Positions 62,847 through 64,000 of a stretch of 64,000 bases of DNA are shown here, one piece after another. Position 1 is the stretch's first letter; each line of letters opens with the position of its first letter. Both the position numbers and the translations under genes were made by a program. Source of the stretch: Mycolicibacterium sediminis (GTDB taxonomy: Bacteria > Actinomycetota > Actinomycetes > Mycobacteriales > Mycobacteriaceae). The stretch is taken from assembly GCF_010731735.1 (NCBI RefSeq), contig NZ_AP022588.1, positions 1,302,001-1,366,000 on the forward strand, given 5' to 3'. The notes under the pieces were generated by a model that was given only the letters and a program-made list of their open reading frames with translations, had not been told where the DNA came from and made no database searches.

Positions 62847-64000
62847 ATGGCAGGTTTCAGACTCACCACCAAGATCCAGGTCAGCGGCTGGCGCTTCCTG
62901 CTGCGCCGCGTCGAGCACGCCATCGTGCGGCGCGACACCCGCATGTTCGACGATCCGCTGCAGTTCTACAGCCGCGCGGTGTCGGCGGGCATCATCCTGG
63001 CCGTGGTGATCTGTCTGGGCGCCGCGCTGCTCGCCTACTTCAAGCCGCTCGGCAAGCGCAGCGGCGACACGCTTCTGGTCGATCGAACCACCAACCAGCT
63101 CTACATCGTGATGCCGAACAGCGATCAGCTGCGCCCGGTGTACAACCTGACGTCGGCGCGCCTGGTGCTGGGCAACGCGGGCACGCCGTCGGCAGTGAAG
63201 TCCGAGGAACTCAACCGCATGTCGAAGGGACAGCCCATCGGCATCCCCGGTGCGCCGTATGCGACGCCCGTGAGTGCGGTCGGCGAGTCGACGTGGACGC
63301 TGTGCGACACCGTCACCAAGGCGGAAAGCGTTGCGCCGACCATCGATACGTCGGTCATCGTGCTGCCGCTGACGACCGACTCGACGGTCGGCGTGATGCG
63401 TCCCGACCAGGCGATGCTGGTCACCTACGCCGGAGACGACTGGCTGGTGACCGCCACCGGCCGGCATGCGATCGACCTGTCCGACCGCGCCGTCACCTCG
63501 GCCGTGGGCATCCCCGTCACCGCGAAGGCCACCCCCATCTCGGAGGGCCTGTTCAACGCGCTGCCCAACGTGGGGCCGTGGCAGCTGCCCGCGATCGCCG
63601 CCGCGGGTGCGCCCAACGGTGTCGGACTGCCGGCGAACCTGGTGAACGGGTCGGTGTTCAAGACCGTCACCGAGTCCGGTGAGCAGCTCTACGTGGTCCT
63701 GACCGACGGCGTCGCGAAGGTCAACGACACCACCGCGGCGGCGTTGCGCGCGACCAACTCCTACGACCTGGTGGCGCCGCCGGCCATCGAGTCGAGCGAC
63801 GTCGCGAAGATCACCGAGCAGGTCTTCGTGTCGCCGCTGCCGGACAAGCCGCTGCAGACGCTCCAGCGTCAGGAGACCCCGACGCTGTGCTGGGCGTGGA
63901 CGCGGGAGGCGGGTTCGCAGGCGCCGAAGTCCAGCGTGGTCGTCGGCCGCCGGCTGCCCATCCCGGCGACGGCCATCAACAACGGCATCGACCAGATCGG
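62847..64000 (+). CDS. eccB1: ESX-1 membrane core component EccB1 (3' end beyond window)
   Basis: The frame is open to the end of the window (about 384 residues seen). It begins [30 protein letters not shown], a conserved EccB start, with one membrane helix at about 45-66 and a periplasmic part with the repeated beta-strand units of EccB (R-repeats, e.g. [31 protein letters not shown]). The paired Cys (TLCDTV, TLCWAW) of the periplasmic domain are present. EccB forms the ESX core complex with EccC, EccD and EccE. It follows eccA1 by 13 bp. Confidence 0.97.
   Translation, partial: MAGFRLTTKIQVSGWRFLLRRVEHAIVRRDTRMFDDPLQFYSRAVSAGIILAVVICLGAALLAYFKPLGKRSGDTLLVDRTTNQLYIVMPNSDQLRPVYNLTSARLVLGNAGTPSAVKSEELNRMSKGQPIGIPGAPYATPVSAVGESTWTLCDTVTKAESVAPTIDTSVIVLPLTTDSTVGVMRPDQAMLVTYAGDDWLVTATGRHAIDLSDRAVTSAVGIPVTAKATPISEGLFNALPNVGPWQLPAIAAAGAPNGVGLPANLVNGSVFKTVTESGEQLYVVLTDGVAKVNDTTAAALRATNSYDLVAPPAIESSDVAKITEQVFVSPLPDKPLQTLQRQETPTLCWAWTREAGSQAPKSSVVVGRRLPIPATAINNGIDQI

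Overview
The window is chromosomal DNA from a fast-growing mycobacterium (Mycolicibacterium-type). It is uniformly GC-rich. Gene order from 1 to about 21.2 kb follows the recF-dciA-gyrB-gyrA to fhaA block known from M. tuberculosis (Rv0003 to Rv0020c), and the right end enters an ESX-1 locus with espE-espF-espG1-espH-eccA1-eccB1 (Rv3864 to Rv3869 order). ESX-1 lying just downstream of this block is, as I recall, the M. smegmatis-like arrangement. GyrA carries Ser, not Ala, at the main quinolone-resistance position. recF is cut by the left edge and eccB1 by the right edge.

Layout. (1) 1-7.9 kb: replication and topology genes (recF, dciA, gyrB, gyrA), a DUF3566 membrane protein, tRNA-Ile, a 34-residue ORF and tRNA-Ala. 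(2) 8.0-21.2 kb: cell-division and wall-growth genes (cwsA, ppiA, PH-domain protein, crgA, DUF881, trpG/pabA), then a six-gene leftward operon fhaB-pstP-rodA-pbpA-pknA-pknB whose five junctions are all 4-bp overlaps, with fhaA upstream. Here Ser/Thr kinases, their phosphatase, FHA readers and an elongation transpeptidase/RodA pair are co-produced. (3) tRNA-Leu at 21.4 kb, followed by two tandem hairpins, opens a region of about 10 kb (21.6-31.6 kb) made of short, loosely packed and partly broken genes. It has two decayed serine-recombinase genes with their res-like sites, plus three solitary sites of the same family that separate the genes into cassettes. (4) 31.6-37.5 kb: a catabolic cluster (2-oxoglutarate/Fe oxygenase, GntR regulator, polysaccharide deacetylase, maleate isomerase-like protein with a GAF-like tail, MFS transporter, FAH-family hydrolase) with a probable GntR operator in its divergent promoter. 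(5) 37.6-54.4 kb: housekeeping and envelope genes, including an EspC-like protein beside a WxG/alpha-beta hydrolase and a lipoprotein, a zinc metallopeptidase lipoprotein, a TetR/molybdopterin oxidoreductase pair, a ketosynthase, and a PAS-GGDEF diguanylate cyclase. (6) 54.7-64 kb: a WhiB protein, an Rv0023-like regulator, an EspI-like ATPase, and the start of the ESX-1 operon.

Compared with the M. tuberculosis gene order, the stretch between fhaA and the whiB/Rv0023 pair is expanded by about 33 kb. The 21.6-31.6 kb part of this looks like repeatedly acquired and decaying DNA. The strongest candidate for something undescribed is the set of solitary res-like sites, with a strictly kept 29-nt spacing in two of them, bounding small gene cassettes near a tRNA gene.
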